Position numbers and translations under genes: made by a program. Shown here one piece after another: positions 1-6,744 of a stretch of DNA of 9,250 bases (within the stretch, counting starts at the first letter, position 1; every line of letters begins with the position of its first letter). This stretch comes from Chitinophagaceae bacterium (GTDB lineage: Bacteria; Bacteroidota; Bacteroidia; Chitinophagales; Chitinophagaceae). The notes beneath the pieces were generated by a model. That model did no database searches and was not told where the DNA came from. It saw only the letters and a program-made list of their open reading frames with translations. The stretch lies in NCBI GenBank assembly GCA_023251335.1, contig JAHEZA010000061.1, positions 1 to 9,250 of the forward strand, in the 5' to 3' direction.

Positions 1-1558
1 CCAGGCTTTCTTTATATAATTTATTTAGCCGGTAACCTTCATGGTCGCCGCCTAAATTGAGATTGTATTTGCCCGGCCCCGTTCCAATGAATCCAATTTC
101 TGAAACAGATGAACGGCCGCAGCCGTTAGGGCAACCTGTCATCCTGGTAATAATATTTTCATTTAACAGATCATGTTTGGAGAGTAATGATTCCATCTTT
201 GTAAGTAATGAAGGAAGATAGCGTTGTGATTCAGCCAGTGCCAGCGGGCAGGTTGGCAGCGCTACACAAGCCATTGAATTCTTCCTGATCACCGATGCAT
301 TATCCGTATGCTCAATAATTTTATATTCTTCTAAAATAGCATTGATTTCATCTTTGTCTTCCGGCTTTACATCACTAACAATTACTTTTTGATTTACGGT
401 GCACCTGAAATTGACTTTTCCTGTTTTTGCAATATTATATAGTGCAGATTTTATAGCAATTTGTTCGGTATCCATCACGCGACCGTTTTCCACGAACAGC
501 GTATAAAACCAATTGCCTTTCACGTCCTGTTGCCATCCGTAATAATCTTCCCGTTTCGTAAAGACATACGGCTTTGGTGCTTCAAATTGAAAACCCATGC
601 GCTTTTCAACTTCTTCTTTAAATTTATCAACACCCATTTTGTCCAGCGTATATTTTATTCTTGCCTGTTTTCTGTCCACGCGGTCACCATGATCTCTTTG
701 AACAGTTACTATTTCGTAAATCGCTTTAAAAGTTTTTTCTCCCGCCGGAACAAATCCAATTTCTGTCGCTAACCGTGCGTAAGTATCAGGATTGCCAAAT
801 GTAAATGCAAGACCACCGCCAACGGCAAAATTGAAACCAACCAATTTATTATTTTCTATGATGGCGATCAATCCCAGGTCATTTCCAAATACATCTATAT
901 CATTGTTGGGAGGGATACAAATTCCTACTTTAAATTTGCGCGGGAGGTATGAGTCCCGGTACAATGGATCTTCTTCCAGTTTTTTATCTACTATTTTTTC
1001 TTCATCCAAAAATATCTCGTAATAAGCCCTGGTCTTTGGTTTCAACATACTACTGATCCCGGAAGCATAACCAAATATTTCATCATGCAAGGGCGACTGC
1101 ACCGGGTTGGGACTGCAGGTTACATTTCTGTTGTCATCACCACACGCAGCGATAGTATCCAAGTGAACACTATTAAAAATTTTGTTAGTAGGTTTCAATC
1201 TTGATTTTAAAACGCCATGCAATTGAATGGTTTGGCGCGTAGTAATTTTTAATTCATCAGTAGAATCTTTGCCCGCAATATTATTCAGAGCAATCCATTG
1301 TTCAGAAGTTAAAATACCTCCGGGCATACGCAATCGAATCATAAAACTATACAAGCGTTCCAGTTTCTTTTTCGCTCTTTCCTCTCTGCGGTCGCGATCG
1401 TCCTGTTGATACATACCATGAAATTTCATCAACAGCGTATCTTCTTCACGCATAGCGCCGGTAATTTCATCATTAAGGCTTTCTACAATAGTTCCGCGGA
1501 GGGCGTCTCCTTCAACTTTTACTCTTTCTAATAAGGTTAAATTCTTTATATCTGACAT
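1..1558 (-). CDS. cysI: Sulfite reductase (NADPH) hemoprotein beta subunit, 3' end off window
   Basis: Catalytic subunit that reduces sulfite to sulfide with six electrons at a siroheme coupled to a 4Fe-4S cluster, in the cytoplasm. I translated it by hand: 519 codons are open from the ATG at 1558 to the left edge, and the stop is not seen. By alignment from memory with E. coli CysI (570 residues) about 50 C-terminal residues are missing. Both halves of the fold are present, with HGMYQQDDRD near residue 47 and VGGGLAF near 246. The four cluster cysteines are C431 and C437 (ACVALPTCPLA) and C476 and C480 (TGCPNGCGR). The sulfite-binding basic residues R75, R144, K208 and K210 match E. coli R83, R153, K215 and K217. 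The start is supported by homology beginning near residue 10 (LERVKVEGDALRGTI). It lies 115 bases after cysJ, behind a heptamer repeat block, and is presumably co-transcribed with it. No frameshift or missing key residue was seen. Confidence 0.97.
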   Translation of the reverse strand, partial: MSDIKNLTLLERVKVEGDALRGTIVESLNDEITGAMREEDTLLMKFHGMYQQDDRDRREERAKKKLERLYSFMIRLRMPGGILTSEQWIALNNIAGKDSTDELKITTRQTIQLHGVLKSRLKPTNKIFNSVHLDTIAACGDDNRNVTCSPNPVQSPLHDEIFGYASGISSMLKPKTRAYYEIFLDEEKIVDKKLEEDPLYRDSYLPRKFKVGICIPPNNDIDVFGNDLGLIAIIENNKLVGFNFAVGGGLAFTFGNPDTYARLATEIGFVPAGEKTFKAIYEIVTVQRDHGDRVDRKQARIKYTLDKMGVDKFKEEVEKRMGFQFEAPKPYVFTKREDYYGWQQDVKGNWFYTLFVENGRVMDTEQIAIKSALYNIAKTGKVNFRCTVNQKVIVSDVKPEDKDEINAILEEYKIIEHTDNASVIRKNSMACVALPTCPLALAESQRYLPSLLTKMESLLSKHDLLNENIITRMTGCPNGCGRSSVSEIGFIGTGPGKYNLNLGGDHEGYRLNKLYKESL

Positions 1559-1568
1559 AATTCTTTTT

Positions 1569-1645
1569 GTGACTTGTGAGTTTTGGGTTACGGGTTATAA
1601 GTTACGAGTTACGAGTTGTGAGTTGCAAGTTGTGAGTTGTGAGTT
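1569..1645 (-). repeat. Degenerate heptamer tandem repeat in the cysJ-cysI gap (copy 1)
   Basis: Eleven consecutive 7-base units fill 1569-1645 in unbroken phase. On the plus strand they are gtgactt, gtgagtt, ttgggtt, acgggtt, ataagtt, acgagtt (twice), gtgagtt, gcaagtt and gtgagtt (twice). Read along the transcript the unit is close to AACTCAC. The block ends about 10 bases before the cysI start codon. The same unit type and period recur in front of cysN at 5506-5603. Function unknown. Confidence 0.9.
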
Positions 1646-1673
1646 TTGTCACTTTTCACTACTCACTATTCAC
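1632..1673 (-). other. Imperfect inverted repeat (hairpin) abutting the cysJ stop codon
   Basis: The arm at 1632-1647 and the arm at 1658-1673 are complementary at 12 of 16 positions around a 10-base loop. The right arm is itself heptameric (acttttc, actactc, actattc), so the tandem repeat folds back on an inverted relative of its own unit. It starts at the base next to the cysJ stop codon (1674-1676). There is no long U-tract typical of an intrinsic terminator, so an RNA-processing or mRNA-stability element is as likely as termination. It shares the 12-mer tcacttttcact (1649-1660) with copy 2 (5626-5637). Confidence 0.6.
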
Positions 1674-3368
1674 CTAATACACATCCAAAACGTATCTTCC
1701 TTCTTCTTTTAAATTATCTAAATATTGTTGTGCATCTTCTTTTGATCTTTCACCATACTGTTCGATGATTTGTAAAAGTGAATTCTCTACATCCACACTC
1801 ATTGGTTCCTTAGCGCCACATACATAAACGTAACCACCGGCCTGCAGCCATTCAAAAATTTCATCGCCTTTCTTTCGCATTTTATGTTGCACATAAATTT
1901 TTTCATCCTGATCTCTTGAAAAGGCGATATCTATTTTGGTAAGCGCTTCTGTTTCAAACCAACTTTGGAGTTCTGCCTGGTAAAGAAAATCGGTAAGAAA
2001 ATGTTGGTCGCCAAAGAACAACCAGTTTTTACCCGAAGCGCCTGTGGCATCTCTTTCAGCTATGAAAGAACGGAATGGTGCAATGCCTGTTCCCGGCCCG
2101 ATCATAATAATATTTTTGTCTTCGTCAGGTAAACGGAATTGATTGTTTGGATGAATGTAAAATGATAATTCATTGTCCTCATTCAGCAGCGATAAGAACT
2201 CAGAAGCCAAACCATTTTTAACATCGTCATTTACTTTAAAACAATTCTTTGCAACAGTGATGTGAATTTCTCCGGGATGCGCTTCCGGCGAAGAAGCAAT
2301 GGAATATAGCCTTGGTGCAATGGGCTCCAGGATTTTCAAGATTTCAGTAAACTCTAGTTCATCTTTTACAGGAAATATTTTCAGGAGATCCAACAAGTCA
2401 ATTTTTGTTTCAGGAATTTCCTGTTGCAAGACGGACGCATATTTTTTAACAACGCGTTCAGGCAGATGAATGATGTTTAATTTTTTATGCAGAAGGTCAT
2501 ACACTGAAATCAATTCATCTTTATAATCTATATTTTTTTCAGGATCAATGCCGGTTAATTCAATAATTTGATCTACAAGATATTTTTTATTTTCCGGAAT
2601 AATACCAATGGAATCGCCAGGCTGGTAAGCTACATCTTCTGCTTCAATTTCTATATGATTGGTTTCTTTGTTGCTGCCAATATCATTCAAATTTATATGC
2701 GCTAAAATTTTTCCTTTGTAAACGGTTCTGCCTTTTGCTTTTTTAGCAATGACGGTTGCTCGCGGCGTCACATTACTTTTTGTGTTTTCGTTTAAAGTAT
2801 TGAAAACCCTGTTTAGCCATTCATCGGCTTCGGTTTCAAAATCCACGTCGCATTTTTGTAATGGTGAAATCCGGCTGCCGCCCAATTTGGTTAATTGTTC
2901 ATCCACATCTTCGCCGGCTTTGCAAAACAAGGGATAAGAACTATCGCCCAAAGCCAACACACTATATTTTAATTTTGGAAGCTTAAATCCATTATTATGA
3001 ACATGGTCATAAAATTTCTTTGCAGACAAAGGCGGTTCGCCATCGCCGTGCGTACTGATGATGGCTAAAAAATGTTCTTCTTTAGTAAGGTCGTTCAACC
3101 TGTATTGATCCAGGCTTTGCACCTTAGCATGAATACCTTGTTTCTTAGCCTTTGCTGCAAAAGTAGTAGCCAGCCTTTTTGAATTACCTGTTTCTGTAGC
3201 ATACGCAATGGTTATTTTACTCACCGTATTTTTAGCAACGGCTGGTATTTCTTTTATTTCCTGTTGCGAAAGAATACCATTGAGATAGCCATTCACCCAT
3301 ACCAGTTCATCGCGGGTGGAAGCACTGATAAATTCCTGTAAAGTTTTTAACCTGCTTTCAACTAACAT
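1674..3368 (-). CDS. cysJ: Sulfite reductase (NADPH) flavoprotein alpha subunit
   Basis: Carries electrons from NADPH through FAD and FMN to the CysI hemoprotein in the cytoplasm. It has 564 residues against about 599 in E. coli. Domain order is the normal one. An N-terminal segment resembling the CysJ leader (LVWVNGYLNGILSQQ, about 23-37) is followed by a flavodoxin domain at about 52-190, with TETGNS at 58-63, STHGDGEPP at 105-113 and LGDSSYPLFCKAG at 140-152. The FAD-binding domain has RLYSIASS at 353-360. The NADPH domain has GPGTGIAPFR at 424-433 and YVCGAKEPMSVDV at 515-527. It ends RYVLDVY, like E. coli CysJ (DVY terminus). The start overlaps the end of the SUMT gene by 11 bases, which suggests translational coupling. 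The CysJ-type N-terminus, the DVY end and the adjacent cysI favour CysJ over other diflavin reductases. Confidence 0.97.
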   Translation of the reverse strand: MLVESRLKTLQEFISASTRDELVWVNGYLNGILSQQEIKEIPAVAKNTVSKITIAYATETGNSKRLATTFAAKAKKQGIHAKVQSLDQYRLNDLTKEEHFLAIISTHGDGEPPLSAKKFYDHVHNNGFKLPKLKYSVLALGDSSYPLFCKAGEDVDEQLTKLGGSRISPLQKCDVDFETEADEWLNRVFNTLNENTKSNVTPRATVIAKKAKGRTVYKGKILAHINLNDIGSNKETNHIEIEAEDVAYQPGDSIGIIPENKKYLVDQIIELTGIDPEKNIDYKDELISVYDLLHKKLNIIHLPERVVKKYASVLQQEIPETKIDLLDLLKIFPVKDELEFTEILKILEPIAPRLYSIASSPEAHPGEIHITVAKNCFKVNDDVKNGLASEFLSLLNEDNELSFYIHPNNQFRLPDEDKNIIMIGPGTGIAPFRSFIAERDATGASGKNWLFFGDQHFLTDFLYQAELQSWFETEALTKIDIAFSRDQDEKIYVQHKMRKKGDEIFEWLQAGGYVYVCGAKEPMSVDVENSLLQIIEQYGERSKEDAQQYLDNLKEEGRYVLDVY

Positions 3369-4206
3369 GTTCGTAAATTTTTTCCGGTTGATTTAAAGTG
3401 TTGATAATTTGTTGCATCGGTTGAAAATAATATTCATGGCTTCCGCTGTTTTCAAGCCAACGAAATTTTTCATGAAGCGACACAACTTTTCCGATAATAA
3501 CTAAAGATGGAGAAATAAAGCTGCGTTGTTGCAGCGATGATTTATAATCGTATAAATTAGTCACATGTACATTCTGAAGCGGAGTAGTGGCCTGTTCTAT
3601 CACAGCGAGTAACTTATCTTCATGAATATGGTTTGCGACTAAATTGTCGACAACTTTATTCAGCGTTTCTGACGACATGTAAAATACAAGTGTGTCATCC
3701 GTATTGGCCAACTCTTTCCAGTAATTTTCAGATATGATGTCGGATTTATAAAAGGTCAGAAAACGCACAGAGGTAGCGTAGCCCCGCGCCGTTAGCGGAA
3801 TTCCCGCGAAGGCTGCCGCTCCTAATGCGGCAGTAACTCCCGGGATTATTTCATAAGGAATATGATTCGTAACTAATGTTTCCAACTCGTCTAAAATGTT
3901 GGAGAAGATTGAAACATCTCCACCTTTCAAACGAACCACTAACTTCCCCATCAAAGCATAATGCACCATTAAATCATTAATCGTTTCCTGCGGAGTAGAA
4001 ATCCCGCGACGACATTGTTTTCCAACATGGATTATTTTAGCATCGGGATGAACATAATTTGCCAATATTTGTTTGCTTACTAAGCGATCCACCAATACCA
4101 CATCTGCCTGCTGTAAATAGTGCGCCGTCTTGACCGTAATTAATTCGGGATCTCCCGGGCCCGCTCCGGCAATGATCGCTTTTCCTGTTTTCAATTGCTT
4201 GTTCAT
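3358..4206 (-). CDS. cobA: Uroporphyrinogen-III C-methyltransferase (SUMT)
   Basis: Transfers two methyl groups from S-adenosylmethionine to uroporphyrinogen III to give precorrin-2, the entry to siroheme, which the neighbouring sulfite reductase needs. At 282 residues it is a stand-alone methyltransferase, without the dehydrogenase/ferrochelatase part of E. coli CysG. It shows GAGPGDPELITVKTA (14-28), DRLVS (40-44), VGKQ (61-64), VRLKGGD, IPGVTAALGAAAFAGIPLTARG, LVFYMSS and a C-terminal SLVIIGKVVSLHEK. D40, K63 and the methionine of FYM correspond to catalytic positions known from CysG. The usual GGDPFIFGRGGEE loop is replaced by GGDVSIFSNILDE, so the SAM-side loop diverges from the classic family. 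I believe this is a Bacteroidota variant, but that is from memory. The start codon sits one base after a conserved operator-like element. The gene overlaps cysJ by 11 bases. Naming it cobA or sumT is a matter of convention. Confidence 0.93.
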   Translation of the reverse strand: MNKQLKTGKAIIAGAGPGDPELITVKTAHYLQQADVVLVDRLVSKQILANYVHPDAKIIHVGKQCRRGISTPQETINDLMVHYALMGKLVVRLKGGDVSIFSNILDELETLVTNHIPYEIIPGVTAALGAAAFAGIPLTARGYATSVRFLTFYKSDIISENYWKELANTDDTLVFYMSSETLNKVVDNLVANHIHEDKLLAVIEQATTPLQNVHVTNLYDYKSSLQQRSFISPSLVIIGKVVSLHEKFRWLENSGSHEYYFQPMQQIINTLNQPEKIYEHVS

Positions 4207-4207
4207 A

Positions 4208-4231
4208 AATAGTCCACTAAATTAGTAGGGT
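4208..4231 (-). promoter_or_regulatory. Operator-like element at the SUMT start, second copy of the cysD promoter element
   Basis: On the minus strand it reads ACCCTAC, six variable bases, then AGTGGACTATT, ending one base before the SUMT ATG. It matches the element at 6841-6864 at 18 of 24 positions with no gap. It holds the dyad ACTAA-A-TTAGT (4216-4226), with an outer CTAC/GTGG pair. An A8 tract on the plus strand (4240-4247) lies behind it, as it does in the other copy. The -7 box is weaker here than in the cysD copy (TACTAATT against TAnnTTTG), so an operator or a weak near-leaderless internal promoter is likelier than a strong promoter. Confidence 0.6.
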
Positions 4232-4255
4232 ATTAAAATAAAAAAAATTAATTCG

Positions 4256-5497
4256 TTACCGGATCATGCATGCCCCGACAGTTACACAACTTGTTTCATC
4301 AATTAAAATAGCACCTCCGTTCTGCCGCAAATCTTTGTAAGAATCGAAAGCCACAGGTGAAGCGGTTTTGATTTTTACTTTAATAATATCATTCAAAACT
4401 GCTTTCTCCGGAAAGTCATTTTGTTCGAGCGTGTTTACATCCAGCCTGTATTGAATTTCTTTTACTACGCTTCTCACAAGGCGGCTGTTGGTTTGCAGAA
4501 AATATTTGCTTCCAGGCATTAATGGTTTATTGTCCATCCAGCAAACTACCGCTTCAAATTCCTGTTCCAGGCGAGGCTGGTTATTTACGGGAACAATCAT
4601 ATCGCCACGGCTGATATCTATATCATCCCCAAGATGCAAAATCACGCTTTGTTGAGCGAAGGCTTCAGGTACTTCTTTACCTGCTATCTCGATAGCTTTG
4701 ATTGTACTTTCAACGCCTGATGGAAGTATGGCAACCTTGTCGCCTTTGCGATAAATACCACTGATTATTTTTCCCGCATAGCCCCTGTAGTCGTGGAGTT
4801 CTGCTACTTGCGGACGGATAACATACTGGACTGAAAAGCGTCCGTTAGTAAGATTTACATCAGAATCTAATTTTACATTTTCCAAAAGATGCAATAAAGG
4901 TTGTCCTTCGAACCAATCTAATTTTTCCGATCTTTCAACAATGTTGTCGCCATTCAGCGCGCTGATTGGAATGTATTTTACATCTTTCAGGCCCAGTGTT
5001 CTGGCCACCTTTTCATATTCAATAATTATGTTATTGTAAATATCTTCTGAGTAATTAACCAGGTCCATTTTATTAATTGCCACTACCACATGAGGCAGGT
5101 TAAGTAGTGACGCGATGATAGAATGGCGGCGCGTTTGTTCTACCACGCCGTTCCTTGCGTCTATCAAAATAATAGCCAATTCGGAATTGGACGCACCCGT
5201 TACCATGTTGCGGGTATACTGGATATGACCAGGAGCATCAGCGATAATAAATTTTCGTTTTGGTGTAGAGAAATATTTATAAGCTACATCAATTGTGATT
5301 ACTTGCTCGCGCTCTGCGCGAAGGCCGTCTGTCAAAAGCGCCAGGTCTATTTCGCCTTCCGTTTTATTCTTACTTTGTTTTCCAATTGCTTCAAGTTGGT
5401 CCACCAATATAGACTTGCTGTCGTACAATAATCTTCCGATCAAAGTGCTTTTGCCATCGTCAACACTTCCGGCGGTTATGAATCTTAAAATATCCAT
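4256..5497 (-). CDS. cysN: Sulfate adenylyltransferase large (GTPase) subunit
   Basis: Works with CysD as ATP sulfurylase: sulfate plus ATP gives adenosine phosphosulfate (APS), driven by CysN's GTP hydrolysis, in the cytoplasm. It is an EF-Tu-like translational-type GTPase with P-loop GSVDDGKST (10-18), switch I region DGLRAEREQVITIDVAY (about 57-73), DAPGH (87-91), NKMD (142-145) and the SAL base-recognition motif (179-181). Beta-barrel domains II and III follow, ending at residue 413. It is shorter than E. coli CysN (475 residues) and has no fused APS kinase, so no CysC activity is encoded here. The start is secure because the family's N-terminus (DILRFITAGSVDDGKS) begins at residue 2. It follows cysD across a 175-base repeat-filled gap and precedes the SUMT gene by 49 bases. 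Confidence 0.97.
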   Translation of the reverse strand: MDILRFITAGSVDDGKSTLIGRLLYDSKSILVDQLEAIGKQSKNKTEGEIDLALLTDGLRAEREQVITIDVAYKYFSTPKRKFIIADAPGHIQYTRNMVTGASNSELAIILIDARNGVVEQTRRHSIIASLLNLPHVVVAINKMDLVNYSEDIYNNIIIEYEKVARTLGLKDVKYIPISALNGDNIVERSEKLDWFEGQPLLHLLENVKLDSDVNLTNGRFSVQYVIRPQVAELHDYRGYAGKIISGIYRKGDKVAILPSGVESTIKAIEIAGKEVPEAFAQQSVILHLGDDIDISRGDMIVPVNNQPRLEQEFEAVVCWMDNKPLMPGSKYFLQTNSRLVRSVVKEIQYRLDVNTLEQNDFPEKAVLNDIIKVKIKTASPVAFDSYKDLRQNGGAILIDETSCVTVGACMIR

Positions 5498-5505
5498 GGT
5501 AAGGT

Positions 5506-5603
5506 TTGAGTTATTAGTTATTAGTTATCGGTTATGAGTTATTGGTTATGAGTTATCGGTTATGAGTTATGAGTTATTAGGTATGAGTTATGGGTAATGA
5601 GTG
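5506..5603 (-). repeat. Degenerate heptamer tandem repeat in the cysD-cysN gap (copy 2)
   Basis: Fourteen consecutive 7-base units in one phase. On the plus strand they are ttgagtt, attagtt (twice), atcggtt, atgagtt, attggtt, atgagtt, atcggtt, atgagtt (twice), attaggt, atgagtt, atgggta and atgagtg. Along the transcript the unit is close to AACTCAT. The block ends 8 bases before the cysN start codon, nearly the same spacing as copy 1 has to cysI. Units alternate partly between atgagtt and atcggtt/attggtt, which suggests expansion of 14-base double units. Confidence 0.92.
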
Positions 5604-5671
5604 CCTCCTAATTACTGATCACTGATCACTTTTCACTTTTCTCCCTATCACTGATCACTCATCTCTTACCC
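5592..5671 (-). other. Inverted repeat closing the cysD-cysN gap, next to the cysD stop
   Basis: GGGTA plus ATGAGTG (5592-5603) pairs perfectly with CACTCAT (5656-5662) and TACCC (5667-5671), leaving a 4-base bulge at 5663-5666. The 52 bases between the arms contain heptamer-like units on the plus strand (actgatc, actgatc, acttttc, acttttc, then actgatc), related to the tail of copy 1. The outer arm ends two bases before the cysD stop codon (5673-5675). The overall plan is the same as in the cysJ-cysI gap. Confidence 0.55.
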
Positions 5672-5672
5672 C

Positions 5673-6674
5673 CTAAAAATATCCTCCCTTCTTCCTGTCT
5701 TCCATCGCTGCTTCAGAAACTCTGTCGTCTATTCTCGTTTCGCCTCTTTCACTGGTTTTGGCAGCAATAATTTCTTTTATAATTCCATCAATGTCGTCTG
5801 CATTTGATTTTACGGCAGCCGTACATGTCATGTCGCCTACAGTGCGGTAGCGCACTCTGGTCTTAAATATTTTATCCGTCGGATCCAGTTTGATATGTTC
5901 AGATAATGATACAAACTGGCCTTCATGTTCTATCACTTCTCTTTCATGCGCGAAATAAATAGATGGCAATTCAATTCGTTCTCTCTTAATATAATTCCAG
6001 ATATCAAGTTCTGTCCAGTTGCTAATAGGAAATGCTCGAACGTTTTCTCCCTTGTGAATTTTACCGTTGTAAATGTTCCATAACTCCGGACGTTGAAGTT
6101 TTGGATCCCATTGGCCAAACTCATCCCTTACTGAAAAAATTCTTTCTTTAGCCCGCGCTTTTTCTTCGTCTCTCCGGGCGCCTCCTATTAGTGCATCAAA
6201 TTTATATTCTTCGATAATGTCAAGAAGAGTAAAGGTTTGTAAAGCATTTCTACTGGCAAATTTTCCTTTGGGTTCGGTAAGATGTTTTTCTTTGATGGTG
6301 GCTTCCACGCTGCCAATCACTAATTTTTCTCCGATCTCATTTACTAATTTATCCCTAAAGGCCAATGCTTCGGGGAAGTTGTGTCCCGTGTCAATATGCA
6401 CTAAAGGAAACGGGAACTTGCCGGGACGAAAAGCTTTTAAAGCCAGATGCACCAGCGTTATAGAATCCTTGCCACCTGAAAACAATAGTGCGGGTCGTTC
6501 AAACTGGCCAGCCACTTCTCTCATTATGTGAATCGCTTCAGATTCCAATTGTTGTAAATAATCTAAATGATATTGGCTCATTGGATACTTTTTATTTTCA
6601 AATTCATCTTCGTGACGTAAACGTGACCATACAAATGGTTGTTCTTCTTTCGCGTTGATAGGGCTTTGAAGCAT
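5673..6674 (-). CDS. cysD: Sulfate adenylyltransferase small subunit
   Basis: Catalytic ATP-pyrophosphatase-type subunit of ATP sulfurylase, partner of CysN in making APS from sulfate. It has the PP-loop SGGKDS (66-71), HIDTGHNFPEA (93-103), GGARRDEEKARAKERIFS (164-181), FPISNWTELDIWNYI (215-229) and the typical family end AAMEDRKKGGYF. At 333 residues it is longer than E. coli CysD (302). Homology recalled from that family begins at Met32 (MSQYHLDYLQQLE), so the first 31 residues are an extension and the true start may be the ATG at 6581. Neither start has a clear Shine-Dalgarno sequence, which is normal for Bacteroidota. It is the first enzyme gene of the operon, preceded by a leader with a poly-cysteine small open frame and a promoter element at 6841-6864. 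Confidence 0.96.
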   Translation of the reverse strand: MLQSPINAKEEQPFVWSRLRHEDEFENKKYPMSQYHLDYLQQLESEAIHIMREVAGQFERPALLFSGGKDSITLVHLALKAFRPGKFPFPLVHIDTGHNFPEALAFRDKLVNEIGEKLVIGSVEATIKEKHLTEPKGKFASRNALQTFTLLDIIEEYKFDALIGGARRDEEKARAKERIFSVRDEFGQWDPKLQRPELWNIYNGKIHKGENVRAFPISNWTELDIWNYIKRERIELPSIYFAHEREVIEHEGQFVSLSEHIKLDPTDKIFKTRVRYRTVGDMTCTAAVKSNADDIDGIIKEIIAAKTSERGETRIDDRVSEAAMEDRKKGGYF

Positions 6675-6690
6675 CAGGTTGTATTAATTT

Positions 6691-6733
6691 AATTTGGAAA
6701 AAGTTCGTGAAATAAATATTGAAAAGGTTCGTG
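6691..6733 (-). repeat. Direct repeat pair in the cysD leader
   Basis: gaaaaagttcgtg (6697-6709) and gaaaaggttcgtg (6721-6733) are identical at 12 of 13 bases, 24 bases apart start to start. With flanks included (6691-6709 and 6715-6733) they match at 16 of 19. In the transcript they read CACGAAC followed by a pyrimidine run, twice. They lie between the stop codon of the leader open frame (6745) and the cysD start (6674), where a protein-binding or anti-termination site could act. Function unknown. Confidence 0.6.
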
Positions 6734-6744
6734 TTTTGCTGCAT

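Noticed and set aside
461..1409. Plus-strand open frames of 60-103 codons at 461-772, 792-1022 and 1227-1409.
   Set aside because: They lie antisense to cysI, whose translation is continuous and carries all cofactor ligands, so they are shadows.
5506..5603. Heptamer arrays considered as a CRISPR array.
   Set aside because: The 7-base units are contiguous with no spacers, and no cas genes are nearby.
5123..6531. Plus-strand frames at 5123-5431, 5295-5537 and 6217-6531, and a minus-strand frame at 5933-6124.
   Set aside because: All overlap cysN or cysD in another frame or strand and show no family features.
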